From positions 62,001 through 126,000 of the forward strand of contig NZ_JAMHIW010000011.1 in assembly GCF_023896955.1 (NCBI RefSeq): a DNA stretch of 64,000 nucleotides, in the 5' to 3' direction. Made by a program: the position numbers and the translations under genes. Under the pieces are notes generated by a model. The model made no database searches and was not told the DNA's origin. It saw only the letters and a list, made by a program, of their open reading frames with translations. Within the stretch, counting starts at the first letter, position 1, and the number at the start of each line of letters is the position of its first letter. The DNA is from Micromonospora sp. RHAY321 (lineage in GTDB: Bacteria > Actinomycetota > Actinomycetes > Mycobacteriales > Micromonosporaceae). Of this stretch, positions 25,383 to 34,544 are shown one piece after another.

Positions 25383-27914
25383 TCAGTGCTCCCCGTCCGG
25401 CTCGTGCTCGTCGCGGGCGAACGGAACGATCAGCCGGGTGCGCTGGTCGTGCCGGTCGATCAGCAGCGCCCGGTCGGGGCGGGGCGTGTAGGCCAGGTCG
25501 TGCATCCCGAGGTGCAGGGCCAGCTCGGCCCCGGGCACGTTGAGCGCCACCAGGCAGGCGACGTCGTCGCGGTTCTGGGTGCCGCCGAGGTCGTCGGCGA
25601 GCCGTCGCAGCCCACGCCACCAGCCGAGCAGGTGCACACCCTGCGCGGGCCCCTGGCGCAGCAGGACGCGCAGGTCGTCGAGGCCGGAGCGGAAGGTGAC
25701 CGGGTCCGCCGCTCCGAGCACCGACGCGGCGGCGTCCATCCCGAACACGACGAGGTATTCGCGGCCGGCGGATGCGTCGGCGACAGCGGCGATCCGGTCG
25801 CGCAGGCCGGCCGCGTCGAGCCGCCGCACCGGGTGGCCGGCGGCACGCAGCGCGGCCTCGGTCTCGTCGGCGACCGGGTCGGCGGCGGTGACCAGCGAGG
25901 CCAGCAGGAACCGGGCGTCGCCTGCGGCGTGTTGGCGCGCCAGGCTCAGCGTGGCGGCGCGCAGCACGTCGGCGCCGGCCGCCGCGGTGCCCACCACGGC
26001 GAGGTGCCGGCCGGGGGTGGTGTCCATCAGGAACAGCGCGGTGGTGCCGTGCACGTCGACCGTCCGGCCGACCAGCGCCATCGGGCGTCGGCCACCGGGG
26101 CGCAGCCCGGCGAAGGTGGGGTCGTCCTCGACCCGCGCCGCCTCGTACCCCTTGAAGACCGCCGGCGCCCGCGAGCCCGGCGGGCGGGCCTGCCACAGCT
26201 CGTGGCGCAACGCGGCGAGGTCGGCGGCGGCGGCGTGCGCGTCGGGGAAGCGCAGCACGGTGTCGGCGCCGACCGCGCCGGCGGCGGTGTTGACCACGGC
26301 GGAGCCGACCGGCAGCGCCGCGGCGGCGTCGTTGAGCGGGTCGAGCACGCCGCCGCCACCGGGCAGTGCCACCCGCAGCGCGAACTGCCCGAAGATCGCC
26401 TCGGCCCGGCCGTAGAGGGCCTCGATGCCCGTCATGCTCTGGCTGGCCAGCACCAGGTGTACGCCGTAGGAGCGACCCTTGCGGGCCAGCTCCTCCAGCA
26501 GGTCGACGGCTTCGCGGGCCAGCGCGTCGTTGCCGGCGAGCAGCACGTGGAACTCGTCGATGACCGCGACGACGCGGGGCAGCGGGTTGTCCCGGGGCAG
26601 GTCGGCGAGCTTGGTGACGCCGTGCCGCTTGAGGGCGGTGGCTCGGCGCTGTGCCTCCCGGCGCAGCTCGCGGAGAACGGCGAGGCCGTACTCGCGGTCG
26701 GATTCGATGCCGACGGCGCGGGCGTGCGGCAGCCAGGACGGGTCCCGCTCGGTGGGCACGAACTCGGTGAAGCTCACGCCCTCCTTGAAGTCGAGCAGGT
26801 AGAGCTGCAGCTCGGCCGGGGAGTAACGGGCGGCCAGCCCGTACAGGACGTCGAGCAGGAAGACGGTCTTACCGGCGCCGGTGCGCCCGCCGACCAGCCA
26901 GTGCGGGGTGGCGTCGTCGAAGGCGACGGTCACCGGGGCGCGGCCGGTGCGGCCGATCACCGTCCGCAGGCCGTTGCCGGCGGACTCGGCCCAGCGTCGC
27001 TCGGGCAGCAGGTCGGCGAAGTGCAGCGCCTCGGTGCGGCGGGTGGCTTCGCCCAGGTGTTCGGCGAGCGCGCGTACCGAGGCCGGCGGCGGGTCGCCGT
27101 CGAGCAGCACCGGCGCCGCGAGACCGCTGCCGTCGACGCTGAACGGGGCGCCGGGCGGGTCGCCGACGTGCGCGTACCCCTCGGTGAGCCGCAGCGCGGT
27201 GGTGCCGCCCAGCGGCGGCGAGGTCTCGCCGGGCAGCCGGGACGGGTGGCCGGCGAGCAGCACGCAGACGGCGGCGGCCGGGCCGGCGTGGGTGAGCGCG
27301 GCGAGCCGGGCCAGCTCACGCGGCGGCGGGGCGGCGGTGGCGACCACCACCAGCAGCTGCCGGCTGCCGGGCTCGGCGTGCTGCGCGGCGCGGGCGTGCC
27401 GTTCGGCGGCGTCCAGCAGCGCGGCCACCTCGGCCTCGCCGGTCGCCGGCGGGTCGAGCACCCCGGCGTCGAGCAGCGGGCGCAGCGGGCCGAAGGTGGC
27501 GCCCAGAGCGGCGGTGTCGATGCCGGCGACCCGGACCTGCCCGGCCGGGGCGGTGGCGACCAGGCGCAGCACCAGCGCCCGGAGCAGCCCGGCGACCCGC
27601 GGGTCCCGGGCGTCGGTGTCGAGCGCCAGGTGGTGGCCGCCGCCGAGCGGCAGCAGCACCGGGAAGCCGCCGTCGGGAGTGGACGCCTCGCCGACCCGGA
27701 CCGCGGTCGGCGCGTCGGTCAGCGGGGTGGCGCCGGGGGTGGGGGTGGCCAGCGCGCCGCCGACCCGGGCCAGCCGGGCGACCAGCTCTTCGGCGCCGAC
27801 CGGCGCGGCGGGAGCTGGTGCCGCGCCGAGCGCGCCCCGGGCGGTGTCCAGGTGTGCCCGGGCCGCCCGGTGGGCGCTGACCGCCTGCCCGTACGCCGAC
27901 GCGAGCCTGCCCAC
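25383..27914 (-). CDS. FtsK/SpoIIIE-type ATPase, standalone
   Basis: An 843-residue protein with one intact FtsK-like ATPase core: Walker A VGGRTGAGKT at about residue 340-348, LYLLDFKEGVSF, Walker B VVAVIDEFHVLL at about 447-452, and LVLASQSMTG. The flanking regions look like degenerate ATPase folds: an N-terminal part with no P-loop and a C-terminal one reading HLAVVGTAAAGAD near residue 640. There are no membrane helices and no DNA-reading gamma domain, unlike chromosomal FtsK. The three-ATPase layout recalls EccC of type VII secretion, but no ESX genes are present. GTG 27914 follows GGGAGG. Substrate (DNA or protein) unknown. Confidence 0.82.
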   Translation of the reverse strand: MGRLASAYGQAVSAHRAARAHLDTARGALGAAPAPAAPVGAEELVARLARVGGALATPTPGATPLTDAPTAVRVGEASTPDGGFPVLLPLGGGHHLALDTDARDPRVAGLLRALVLRLVATAPAGQVRVAGIDTAALGATFGPLRPLLDAGVLDPPATGEAEVAALLDAAERHARAAQHAEPGSRQLLVVVATAAPPPRELARLAALTHAGPAAAVCVLLAGHPSRLPGETSPPLGGTTALRLTEGYAHVGDPPGAPFSVDGSGLAAPVLLDGDPPPASVRALAEHLGEATRRTEALHFADLLPERRWAESAGNGLRTVIGRTGRAPVTVAFDDATPHWLVGGRTGAGKTVFLLDVLYGLAARYSPAELQLYLLDFKEGVSFTEFVPTERDPSWLPHARAVGIESDREYGLAVLRELRREAQRRATALKRHGVTKLADLPRDNPLPRVVAVIDEFHVLLAGNDALAREAVDLLEELARKGRSYGVHLVLASQSMTGIEALYGRAEAIFGQFALRVALPGGGGVLDPLNDAAAALPVGSAVVNTAAGAVGADTVLRFPDAHAAAADLAALRHELWQARPPGSRAPAVFKGYEAARVEDDPTFAGLRPGGRRPMALVGRTVDVHGTTALFLMDTTPGRHLAVVGTAAAGADVLRAATLSLARQHAAGDARFLLASLVTAADPVADETEAALRAAGHPVRRLDAAGLRDRIAAVADASAGREYLVVFGMDAAASVLGAADPVTFRSGLDDLRVLLRQGPAQGVHLLGWWRGLRRLADDLGGTQNRDDVACLVALNVPGAELALHLGMHDLAYTPRPDRALLIDRHDQRTRLIVPFARDEHEPDGEH

Positions 27915-28020
27915 GCTCTGCCTCCCACGCCACGGCTGTCCGGTTCGCCGAAACCCTAACGGACGGCGGTGACACCGGGACAGTACCGACGCGACGCGAC
28001 CGGGCCGGGTCGCCGCGCGA

Positions 28021-28051
28021 CGGTCGACGGTCCGGGGTGGACCGTCGACCG
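28021..28051. terminator. Terminator after the SGNH esterase
   Basis: CGGTCGACGGTCC (28021-28033) and its exact complement (28039-28051) around a GGGGT loop, 19 bases past the esterase stop and upstream of the ATPase operon. Confidence 0.82.
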
Positions 28052-28070
28052 CCTGGGACGTGTGTGCGGG

Positions 28071-28868
28071 TCAGCCGGTGACCGCGTTCAGAGCCGGCAG
28101 GTAGCCGTACCGGTAGCCGTCGGCGTCCGGGTGGTACGCCTCGATGATGCCGCTGACGTCGTTGATCCAGGGGTCGCCGGCGCAGACACCGTGCCCGGCG
28201 AAGTAGGGCCGGGTGTCGGCGAAGGTGGCCCCGGCCGCGGTGGCCCGGCCGGCCGTGACCGAGGCGAGCACGTCGGCGGCCTCGTTGAGGATGGTGCGCT
28301 TGTAGGTGCTCATCGCCAGCCAGCCGCAGGAGGACGTCTCGAACAGTCGCGGGTAGCCGAGGACGATCAGCCGGGCGTTGGGTGCCCGGTTGCGGATGGC
28401 GGCGTAGGTGGCGTCGAGCCGGCCGGGCAGCGTCGTGGTGGCGAATGCCTTGGCGGTGTTGACGGCGTTGGTGCAGGACGTGGTGCTGCCGAACCGGCAA
28501 CTGGTGATCACGTCGACGAAGCCGGCGTCGTTGCCGCCGATGGTGATGGTGACCAGGGTGGTGCTGGCGCTGAGCGCGTTGACCTGGCTGTTGAGCACGT
28601 CCGCGGTGACCGCGCCGCCGCAGGCGGGGAAGCTGAAGCTGGTCACCCCGTGGGCGGCCGCCCAGAGCGGGGCGTACGACTTCTGGCTGCGAAGGCAGCT
28701 GGACCAGTCGTACGGGCCGGCGCCGACGCCGGAGGAGTACGAGTCGCCGAGCGCGACGTAGTTGACGGCGGCGGCCTGCGCGGTGCCGGGGACGAGCACG
28801 GCGCCGAGGGCGGCGGTGAAGAGGGCGACCAGCGCGGCGAGGGCGCGGGCCAGCGGGCGGTGGGGCAT
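28071..28868 (-). CDS. Secreted SGNH/GDSL esterase-lipase
   Basis: A 265-residue exported hydrolase. The signal peptide runs to GTAQAAAV. Block I is VALGDSYSSGVG with the nucleophile serine, block III is ITIGGNDAGF, and the C-terminal histidine lies in AYHPDADGY. Six cysteines suggest three disulfides, as in the Streptomyces SGNH lipases. ATG 28868 has GGAGG upstream. It lies divergent from the secreted M1 aminopeptidase; both act outside the cell. Confidence 0.92.
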   Translation of the reverse strand: MPHRPLARALAALVALFTAALGAVLVPGTAQAAAVNYVALGDSYSSGVGAGPYDWSSCLRSQKSYAPLWAAAHGVTSFSFPACGGAVTADVLNSQVNALSASTTLVTITIGGNDAGFVDVITSCRFGSTTSCTNAVNTAKAFATTTLPGRLDATYAAIRNRAPNARLIVLGYPRLFETSSCGWLAMSTYKRTILNEAADVLASVTAGRATAAGATFADTRPYFAGHGVCAGDPWINDVSGIIEAYHPDADGYRYGYLPALNAVTG

Positions 28869-29070
28869 GACGGACCTCCACAGGGCAGGGGTGGTGGGAT
28901 CCTGCGACCGCGCGCGTGGCCAGGGGTGGAACGGTTGTTACCAGGCAGTAATGCTATCGAAACATTTAGATCAATGGAATAGCGTCGGTACGCCGCGCGG
29001 CGGGTCGGCGACGTTCACAGTTGTCGATTAGGTTGGCGGTGCGAACACCCCGATGGAGGGAGTCCACCTC

Positions 29071-30600
29071 GTGCGACGAGTCCTCACGGCGGCCACCGCC
29101 GCCCTGACCCTCACCACCGCCGGCACCATGCTCGCCGGCACCCCCGGCCAGGCCGCTCCCACGGGCTGGGGCCGGCCCGTCGTCACGGTCGCGCCGCAAC
29201 CCGGCGCGCCAGGCCTGGGCGACAGCTACTTCCCCGACTACGGCAACGGCGGCTACGACGTCTCCCACTACGACGTCCGGCTGCGCTACGACCCGGCCAC
29301 CGACCGGCTCACCGGCACCACCACCATCCTCGCCACCGCCACACAGGACCTGTCCCGGTTCAACCTGGACTTCCTGCTCGACGTCGAGTCGGTGCGGGTC
29401 AACGGCTGGGCGGCGAGCACCAGCACCGCGGGCACGCACGAGCTGGTGGTCACCCCGTCCCGCACGGTGACCCGGGGCCAGCAGCTCACCATCGTCGTGC
29501 GCTACGACGGCATCCCGTCGGAGACGCTGGTCGGCGGCTACACCGGCTGGACGCGTACCGACGACGGGGCCCTGGCGGTCAACGAGCCGGAGTCGGCGTG
29601 GTGGTGGTTCCCGAGCAACGACCACCCGCTGGACAAGGCCACCTTCGACGTCTCCGTGTCGGTGCCCACCGGCGTCGAGGTCATCAGCAACGGCGTACAG
29701 CCACGGCCGCCGCTGGCCGAGGCCGGCAACCGCACCCGGTGGATCTGGCGGACCACCTCCCCCACCGCCACCTACCTGGCCTTCATGGCCATCGGCCAGT
29801 ACGACATCGTCACCGACACCTCGCCGAGCGGCCAGCCGGTGATCAACGCGTACAGCACCTCACTGGGCGAGCTCGGGCCGGCCGCCCGGGCCAGCATCGA
29901 GCGGACCGCCGAGATCGTCGACTGGGAGAGCGGGATCTTCGGCCCGTACCCGTTCGAGGCGCAGGGCGGCGTGGCCGGGCCGGTGGACGGCATCAGCTTC
30001 GCGCTGGAGACGCAGACCCGACCGGTGTACGGCCCGGGCTTCTGGCGGCGCGGCGCCAACACGTACGTGGTGGTGCACGAGCTGGCCCACCAGTGGTTCG
30101 GCGACTCGGTCTCGGTTGCCGACTGGCGCAACATCTGGCTCAACGAGGGCTTCGCCTCGTACGCCGAGTGGCTCTGGTCGGAGGAGCAGGGCGAGGGCAC
30201 CGCCCAGGAGGTCTTCGACTTCACCTACGCCAGCTACCCGGCCGACTCCGAGTTCTGGCAGGTGCTGCCCGGTGACCCGGGCGCCGGCCGGGTCTTCGAC
30301 GACGCCGTCTACGACCGGGGCGCGATGACCCTGCACCAGCTGCGCCTGGCGGTCGGCGACGACGCGTTCTTCGAGATCCTGCCGGCCTGGACCAGCGAGC
30401 ACCGGTACGGCAACGGCACCATCGAGCAGTTCCAGGCCCTGGCCGAGCGGATCTCCGGTCTGGACCTGGACGAACTCTTCACCACCTGGCTGTTCACCGC
30501 CGGCCGGCCCGACGTGGCCTCGGCCGCGCGCAAGGCCGCCCCGCCGGCCGAACCGAAGTCCTGGGCCAAGATCCGTGAGGCCCACCAACTGATGCACTGA
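29071..30600 (+). CDS. Secreted M1-family zinc aminopeptidase
   Basis: A 509-residue exported metallopeptidase. Signal peptide VRRVLTAATAALTLTTAG, cleaved near PGQAAPT. The N-terminal beta domain begins HYDVRLRYDPATDRLTGTTT; the zinc site is HELAHQWFG with the third ligand in NEGFASYAEW. The exopeptidase GxMEN motif is replaced by GISFALETQT, so exopeptidase specificity may be altered. It is shorter than classical PepN (about 850), lacking the large C-terminal helical domain. GTG 29071 is chosen for its GGAGGGAG; ATG 29053 is in frame. Confidence 0.9.
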   Translation: MRRVLTAATAALTLTTAGTMLAGTPGQAAPTGWGRPVVTVAPQPGAPGLGDSYFPDYGNGGYDVSHYDVRLRYDPATDRLTGTTTILATATQDLSRFNLDFLLDVESVRVNGWAASTSTAGTHELVVTPSRTVTRGQQLTIVVRYDGIPSETLVGGYTGWTRTDDGALAVNEPESAWWWFPSNDHPLDKATFDVSVSVPTGVEVISNGVQPRPPLAEAGNRTRWIWRTTSPTATYLAFMAIGQYDIVTDTSPSGQPVINAYSTSLGELGPAARASIERTAEIVDWESGIFGPYPFEAQGGVAGPVDGISFALETQTRPVYGPGFWRRGANTYVVVHELAHQWFGDSVSVADWRNIWLNEGFASYAEWLWSEEQGEGTAQEVFDFTYASYPADSEFWQVLPGDPGAGRVFDDAVYDRGAMTLHQLRLAVGDDAFFEILPAWTSEHRYGNGTIEQFQALAERISGLDLDELFTTWLFTAGRPDVASAARKAAPPAEPKSWAKIREAHQLMH

Positions 30601-30614
30601 GCACCGACACCGGC

Positions 30615-30650
30615 CGGGAGGTCCGCCGCCCATGGGTGGCGGGCCTCCCG
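30615..30650. terminator. Terminator between convergent genes
   Basis: CGGGAGG (30615-30621) and CCTCCCG (30644-30650) enclose CCGCC/GGCGG and a central CCCATGGG, a nearly continuous 36-base inverted repeat just past the aminopeptidase stop. Confidence 0.8.
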
Positions 30651-30695
30651 TCGTCAGCGCCGCCGCCAACCGGGCGGGCCGAGCGCTCGCGCGAT

Positions 30696-31232
30696 TCAGG
30701 ACGCCTGAGCGGGTGACCCGGTCACCGGCACCGCACCGGTCGCCTCGGCCGTGCTCGCCTCGATGGCACGGATGTGCCGGTAGGCGAACCAGAGCGGGGG
30801 GAACGCGCCGACGGCGAAGGAGAGGTCGATCAGCGTCCAGAACCAGGGAATGTCCCGGAGCGGGCCGCAGATCAGCGCCAGGGGGACGATTCCGGCGCAG
30901 GCGATCATGCCGACCTGCACCACCCAGACGTTACGCACCGGGTCGCGCAGCGGACCCCAGAAGGCCACTGCCAGCACCAGGTGGGCGAAGGCCAGCCAGT
31001 CGGTGCCGTAGAGCAGGAACGGATAGTCGTCGCCGGCCGTCACGAGCCCGGTGTGCACCCGCTCGATCCAGTCGACCAGCGCCGGCAGTTGGCCGGCGAG
31101 CGGGTCCAGCGCACGCAGCAGCCAGCGCACCTCGATCTCCAGCGGGAACGCGGTCACCCCGCTCAGGAAGAGCCCGATCAGCACGATCCACAGCCACCGG
31201 CGGGTACGCCGTAGCCGCTCCTCGATGTCCAT
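30696..31232 (-). CDS. Four-helix membrane protein of unknown function
   Basis: A 178-residue protein with hydrophobic segments WLWIVLIGLFLSGVTAF, LAFAHLVLAVAFWG, VQVGMIACAGIVPLALICG and LSFAVGAFPPLWFAYRHI. Conserved-looking WFWTLIDLSF and charged N-terminus MDIEERLRRTRR face the cytosol. No family recognised. ATG 31232 sits six bases after TACGCT (31244-31239 on this strand), a layout typical of leaderless actinobacterial genes. Confidence 0.75.
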   Translation of the reverse strand: MDIEERLRRTRRWLWIVLIGLFLSGVTAFPLEIEVRWLLRALDPLAGQLPALVDWIERVHTGLVTAGDDYPFLLYGTDWLAFAHLVLAVAFWGPLRDPVRNVWVVQVGMIACAGIVPLALICGPLRDIPWFWTLIDLSFAVGAFPPLWFAYRHIRAIEASTAEATGAVPVTGSPAQAS

Positions 31233-31333
31233 GATCGCAGCGTAACGATGATCTTCGTATCGCTCGGCCCCGTACGCCGACCGACCGGGGTGACCGCTGT
31301 CTCAGCGGCAGCCACGCCCGCGAGCCGGGCCGG

Positions 31334-32809
31334 TCAGCACGGGCTGACACAGCCGGCGCCGTGCCGGACGTCCCGGGCCGGCGGCACCGGTCGGCTCCGA
31401 GCGGGCGACGGTGCGCAGACGGGGCACACCCGGGCCAGGCGGATCGACCGAACCCGGCTCGCCGGCACCGGTCGCGGCGTCGGCCGGGCCCCACCGACCG
31501 CCCGGGCGGGCCGGACGATGCGCGCCACCTGCCGTACCGGGCGCCGCAGCGGCGGCGCGGCCAGCGCCAGAGCGACCCGGCTGCGCAGCCGGCGAACGCG
31601 CTGCTGGTCCAGCGCCACGGCCGCCGCGGTCGTGGCGATGGCCGCGACGGACCCGGCCAGGACGAGCGTCTGCCGGGGGCCGGCGTGTTCGGCGAGCCAG
31701 CCGAGCAGCGGCGCGCCGACCGCGGCGGAGACCGAGCCGGTCACCGCCAACGCGGCGAGGACCCGGCCGCGCATCGCGGCGTCGGTGTCGAGTTGGGCGC
31801 GGGTGCCGACGGTGGTGTCGATGACCACGGCGGCGGCGGCGATCGGCAGGATCACGGCGGCGAAACTCCAGGTCTCCGGAGCGAGACCGGCGACGATCTG
31901 CAAGCCGCTGGCCAGCAGGCCCGCGGCGACCAGCGTCCCGTAGCCCAGGGCACGCCGGCGCGCCGCGACGAGGGCACCCACCACCGTCCCGATCGCGAAG
32001 ACGGTCGACAGGAAGCCGTAGCCGGATGCCCCGGCGGCGAGCGGTCCGTCGCTCATCGCCGCCATCGTCACCTGGTAGTTGCGGCCCAGGCTGCCGAGCA
32101 CGAACGACAGGGCGAGGGCCAGGAGCAGCACGGGCTGCCGCCGCAGGTACGCGAACCCGGCCCGGGCGCCGCCCCGGTGGGTCGCCGCAGCGTCCGGCTC
32201 CGCCTCCGCCTGGTGCCGCAGACTCCCCGCCCGTACGGCGAACAGCGCCACCACCACGGCGGCGAAACTCGCCGCGTTGATCCCGAAGAGCAGCGCGGGG
32301 CCGACGGCGGCCACCACGACGGCCCCGAGGCTCATGCCGAGGATGCGGCCGGCGGAGTTGGTGAGTGAGCCGAGCGCCAGGGCGTTGCCGAGGGTCTCCC
32401 GGTCCACGAGGGTGGAGGACCAGCGCCCCATCACCGGGCCCTCGATCGCCGAGACCGCGCCGGTGCACAGCGAGATCGCGAAGATCAGCGGCAGGCCGCC
32501 GACGCCGGTGAGGGCGACCGCCGCCAACCCCGCGGCGAGGGCCGCGTGGGCCACCTGGGCGGTGATCAGCAGCGGACGGGCGGGGAGCCGGTCGGCCAGC
32601 ACACCGCCCCAGACGCTGAGCAGCAGCGTGGGTGCCGCCTGGAGCAGCACGGCGAAGCCCATGGACGTCGCGGAGCCGGTCTCCTTCAGCACGTACCAGT
32701 TGACACCGAGCACCTGCATCCACGTCCCGATGACCGAGACAAAACCGGCAAATGCCCAGATCCGGTAGTTGCGGTGGCGCAGCGCAGCGAAGGTGGCACC
32801 TCTGGCCAC
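31334..32809 (-). CDS. MFS exporter, EntS-like (DHA3) type
   Basis: A 491-residue transporter. It has 12 hydrophobic helices, the N-terminal FAALRHRNYRIWAFAGFVS entry and GGVLADRLPARPLL motif A of the EntS/MFS_3 group, which exports siderophores, macrolides or other small molecules. After helix 12 it carries an unusual 80-residue Arg/Pro-rich cytosolic tail ending in cysteines (CPVCAPS, AGCVSPC). GTG 32809 has only a weak site upstream. A 19-base palindrome 54 bases before the start is a likely operator. Confidence 0.85.
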   Translation of the reverse strand: MARGATFAALRHRNYRIWAFAGFVSVIGTWMQVLGVNWYVLKETGSATSMGFAVLLQAAPTLLLSVWGGVLADRLPARPLLITAQVAHAALAAGLAAVALTGVGGLPLIFAISLCTGAVSAIEGPVMGRWSSTLVDRETLGNALALGSLTNSAGRILGMSLGAVVVAAVGPALLFGINAASFAAVVVALFAVRAGSLRHQAEAEPDAAATHRGGARAGFAYLRRQPVLLLALALSFVLGSLGRNYQVTMAAMSDGPLAAGASGYGFLSTVFAIGTVVGALVAARRRALGYGTLVAAGLLASGLQIVAGLAPETWSFAAVILPIAAAAVVIDTTVGTRAQLDTDAAMRGRVLAALAVTGSVSAAVGAPLLGWLAEHAGPRQTLVLAGSVAAIATTAAAVALDQQRVRRLRSRVALALAAPPLRRPVRQVARIVRPARAVGGARPTPRPVPASRVRSIRLARVCPVCAPSPARSRPVPPARDVRHGAGCVSPC

Positions 32810-32862
32810 GACAAACCCCCGGGGCGATTGACGACAGAACCAACACGCCCCAACACGGCGCA

Positions 32863-32881
32863 GCCGGCAAGTCTTGCCGGC
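32863..32881. promoter_or_regulatory. 19-base palindrome upstream of the MFS exporter
   Basis: GCCGGCAAG-T-CTTGCCGGC, perfect, 54 bases upstream of the exporter start. The repeated CAACACG at 32841-32847 and 32851-32857 lies between it and the gene. No regulator gene is adjacent, so the binding protein is unknown. Confidence 0.6.
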
Positions 32882-32941
32882 TTAAACCGATTTACCCACA
32901 TCTGTGAGTGGCCTCACCGGCCGTGCCGCTGCACGCCGACA

Positions 32942-32990
32942 GGGACAACCGGCCGGCGGGCAGAAGACTGCCGCACCGGCCGGACATCCC
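32942..32990. terminator. Terminator after gltD
   Basis: Nested inverted repeat: GGGA, CCGGCCGG (32949-32956), GGCAG, loop AAGA, CTGCC, CCGGCCGG (32976-32983), TCCC, beginning 37 bases after the gltD stop. Confidence 0.7.
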
Positions 32991-33026
32991 GGGCCACCTG
33001 GTGGAGCCGTCGTATAACGCCCCGGG

Positions 33027-34544
33027 TCAGCGCGCGGCGAGCGGCTGCGCGGCCGGGGCGACCGGGGCCGGCAGCGCCCCCGCACCGCCGAGGTAGCCGT
33101 GGATGGCGGCGGCCGCCGCACGCCCCTCGGCGATGGCCCAGACGATCAGCGAGGCACCCCGGTGCATGTCTCCGGCGACGAACACCCCGTCGGCGTCGGC
33201 CTGCCAGTCGTCCCGGGCATCGACGGCGCCCCGGGAGTTGCGGGTCACCCCGAACTGGGCCAGCAGCGGCTGCTCCTCGGTGCCCTCGAAGCCGATCGCC
33301 AGCAGCACCAGGTCCGCCGGCAGCTCCCGCTCGGAGCCGGGCACGGCGGTGACCACCCGCCGGCCGTCGCGCTTCTCCACGGTCACCTCGGCGATCCGCA
33401 CCGCCCGCACCTGACCGGTGCCGTCGTCCACGAACTCCTGCACCGCCACGGCGAAGACACGCTCGCCGCCCTCCTCGTGCGCCGGGTAGCTGCGCAGCAC
33501 CCACGGCCAGGTCGGCCACGGGTCCCGCGCCTCGTCACGCTCCTGCGGCGGCTGCGGGTACAGGTCGAGCTGGTGCACACCGGCGGCACCCTGCCGGTGC
33601 GCGACACCGAGGCAGTCGGCCGCCGTGTCACCACCGCCGATGATCACGACGTGCTTGCCGGCCGCGTCGATCGGGGTGCCGTCCGGCAGCACCGCGGTCG
33701 CCGGCCGGCCCTCGCCCGCGGCGCCGGGCCCGCCGGCGACCGCGCGGTTCGCCGCGACCAGATGCGCCATCGCCTGGTGTACGCCCCGCAACGCCCGCCC
33801 CGGGGTCTCCGGGGTGTCCCGGCCCTGCAACGCGCCGCAGGCCAGCAGCACCGCGTCGTGCTCGGCACGCAACTGCTCGGCGGTGACGTCCACGCCGACG
33901 TTCACGCCGGTGCGGAAGCGCACCCCCTCGGCGGTCAGCTGAGCCAACCGGGCGTCGATGTGCCGCTTCTCCAGCTTGAAGTCGGGGATGCCGTACCGGA
34001 GCAGGCCGCCGATCGCGTCGTCGCGCTCGTACACCGTCACGGCGTGACCGGCGCGGGCCAACTGCTGGGCGGCGGCCAGGCCGGCGGGCCCGGAACCGAC
34101 CACGGCGACCGACCGGCCGGACGGCGCCGGCACCGGGCGGGGTGTGAACCCGCGCGCCGCCGCGGCGTCGGCGATCTCCACCTCGACCTGCTTGATGGTC
34201 ACCGGCTGACCACCGGCGATGCCCAGGACGCAGGCCGCCTCGCAGGGCGCCGGGCAGAGCCGGCCGGTGAACTCCGGGAAGTTGTTGGTGGCGTGCAACG
34301 ACTCCACCGCGGCGTCCCAGTTGCCGGTGCGGACCAGGTCGTTCCAGTCCGGGATCCGGTTGCCCAACGGGCATCCGTCGTGGCAGAACGGGATGCCGCA
34401 GTCCATGCAGCGGGTGGCCTGCTCGCGGACCAGCTCCTCGCCGGCCGGCGGGTACACCTCACGCCAGTCGCTGATCCGCACCGGCACCGGGCGGCGCGCC
34501 GGCAGTCGCCGGTCGTAGCGCAGGAAACCGTTCGGGTCAGGCAC
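33027..34544 (-). CDS. gltD: Glutamate synthase (NADPH), small subunit
   Basis: The 505-residue beta subunit passes electrons from NADPH through FAD and iron-sulfur clusters to GltB. It shows the N-terminal cysteine clusters CMDCGIPFCHDGCPLGN and CPAPCEAAC, the FAD Rossmann motif VAVVGSGPAGLAAAQQL, and the NADPH motif HVVIIGGGDTAADCLG. The C-terminal GVFVAGDMHRGASLIVWAI is diagnostic. GTG 34544 has AGGAGGTG upstream and lies inside the gltB end (8-base overlap), so the two subunits are translated together for ammonia assimilation. Confidence 0.97.
   Translation of the reverse strand: MPDPNGFLRYDRRLPARRPVPVRISDWREVYPPAGEELVREQATRCMDCGIPFCHDGCPLGNRIPDWNDLVRTGNWDAAVESLHATNNFPEFTGRLCPAPCEAACVLGIAGGQPVTIKQVEVEIADAAAARGFTPRPVPAPSGRSVAVVGSGPAGLAAAQQLARAGHAVTVYERDDAIGGLLRYGIPDFKLEKRHIDARLAQLTAEGVRFRTGVNVGVDVTAEQLRAEHDAVLLACGALQGRDTPETPGRALRGVHQAMAHLVAANRAVAGGPGAAGEGRPATAVLPDGTPIDAAGKHVVIIGGGDTAADCLGVAHRQGAAGVHQLDLYPQPPQERDEARDPWPTWPWVLRSYPAHEEGGERVFAVAVQEFVDDGTGQVRAVRIAEVTVEKRDGRRVVTAVPGSERELPADLVLLAIGFEGTEEQPLLAQFGVTRNSRGAVDARDDWQADADGVFVAGDMHRGASLIVWAIAEGRAAAAAIHGYLGGAGALPAPVAPAAQPLAAR

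Noticed and set aside
25383..27914. Type VII secretion locus (EccC)
   Set aside because: Only the ATPase layout fits; no WXG100, EccB, EccD, EccE or MycP gene is nearby.
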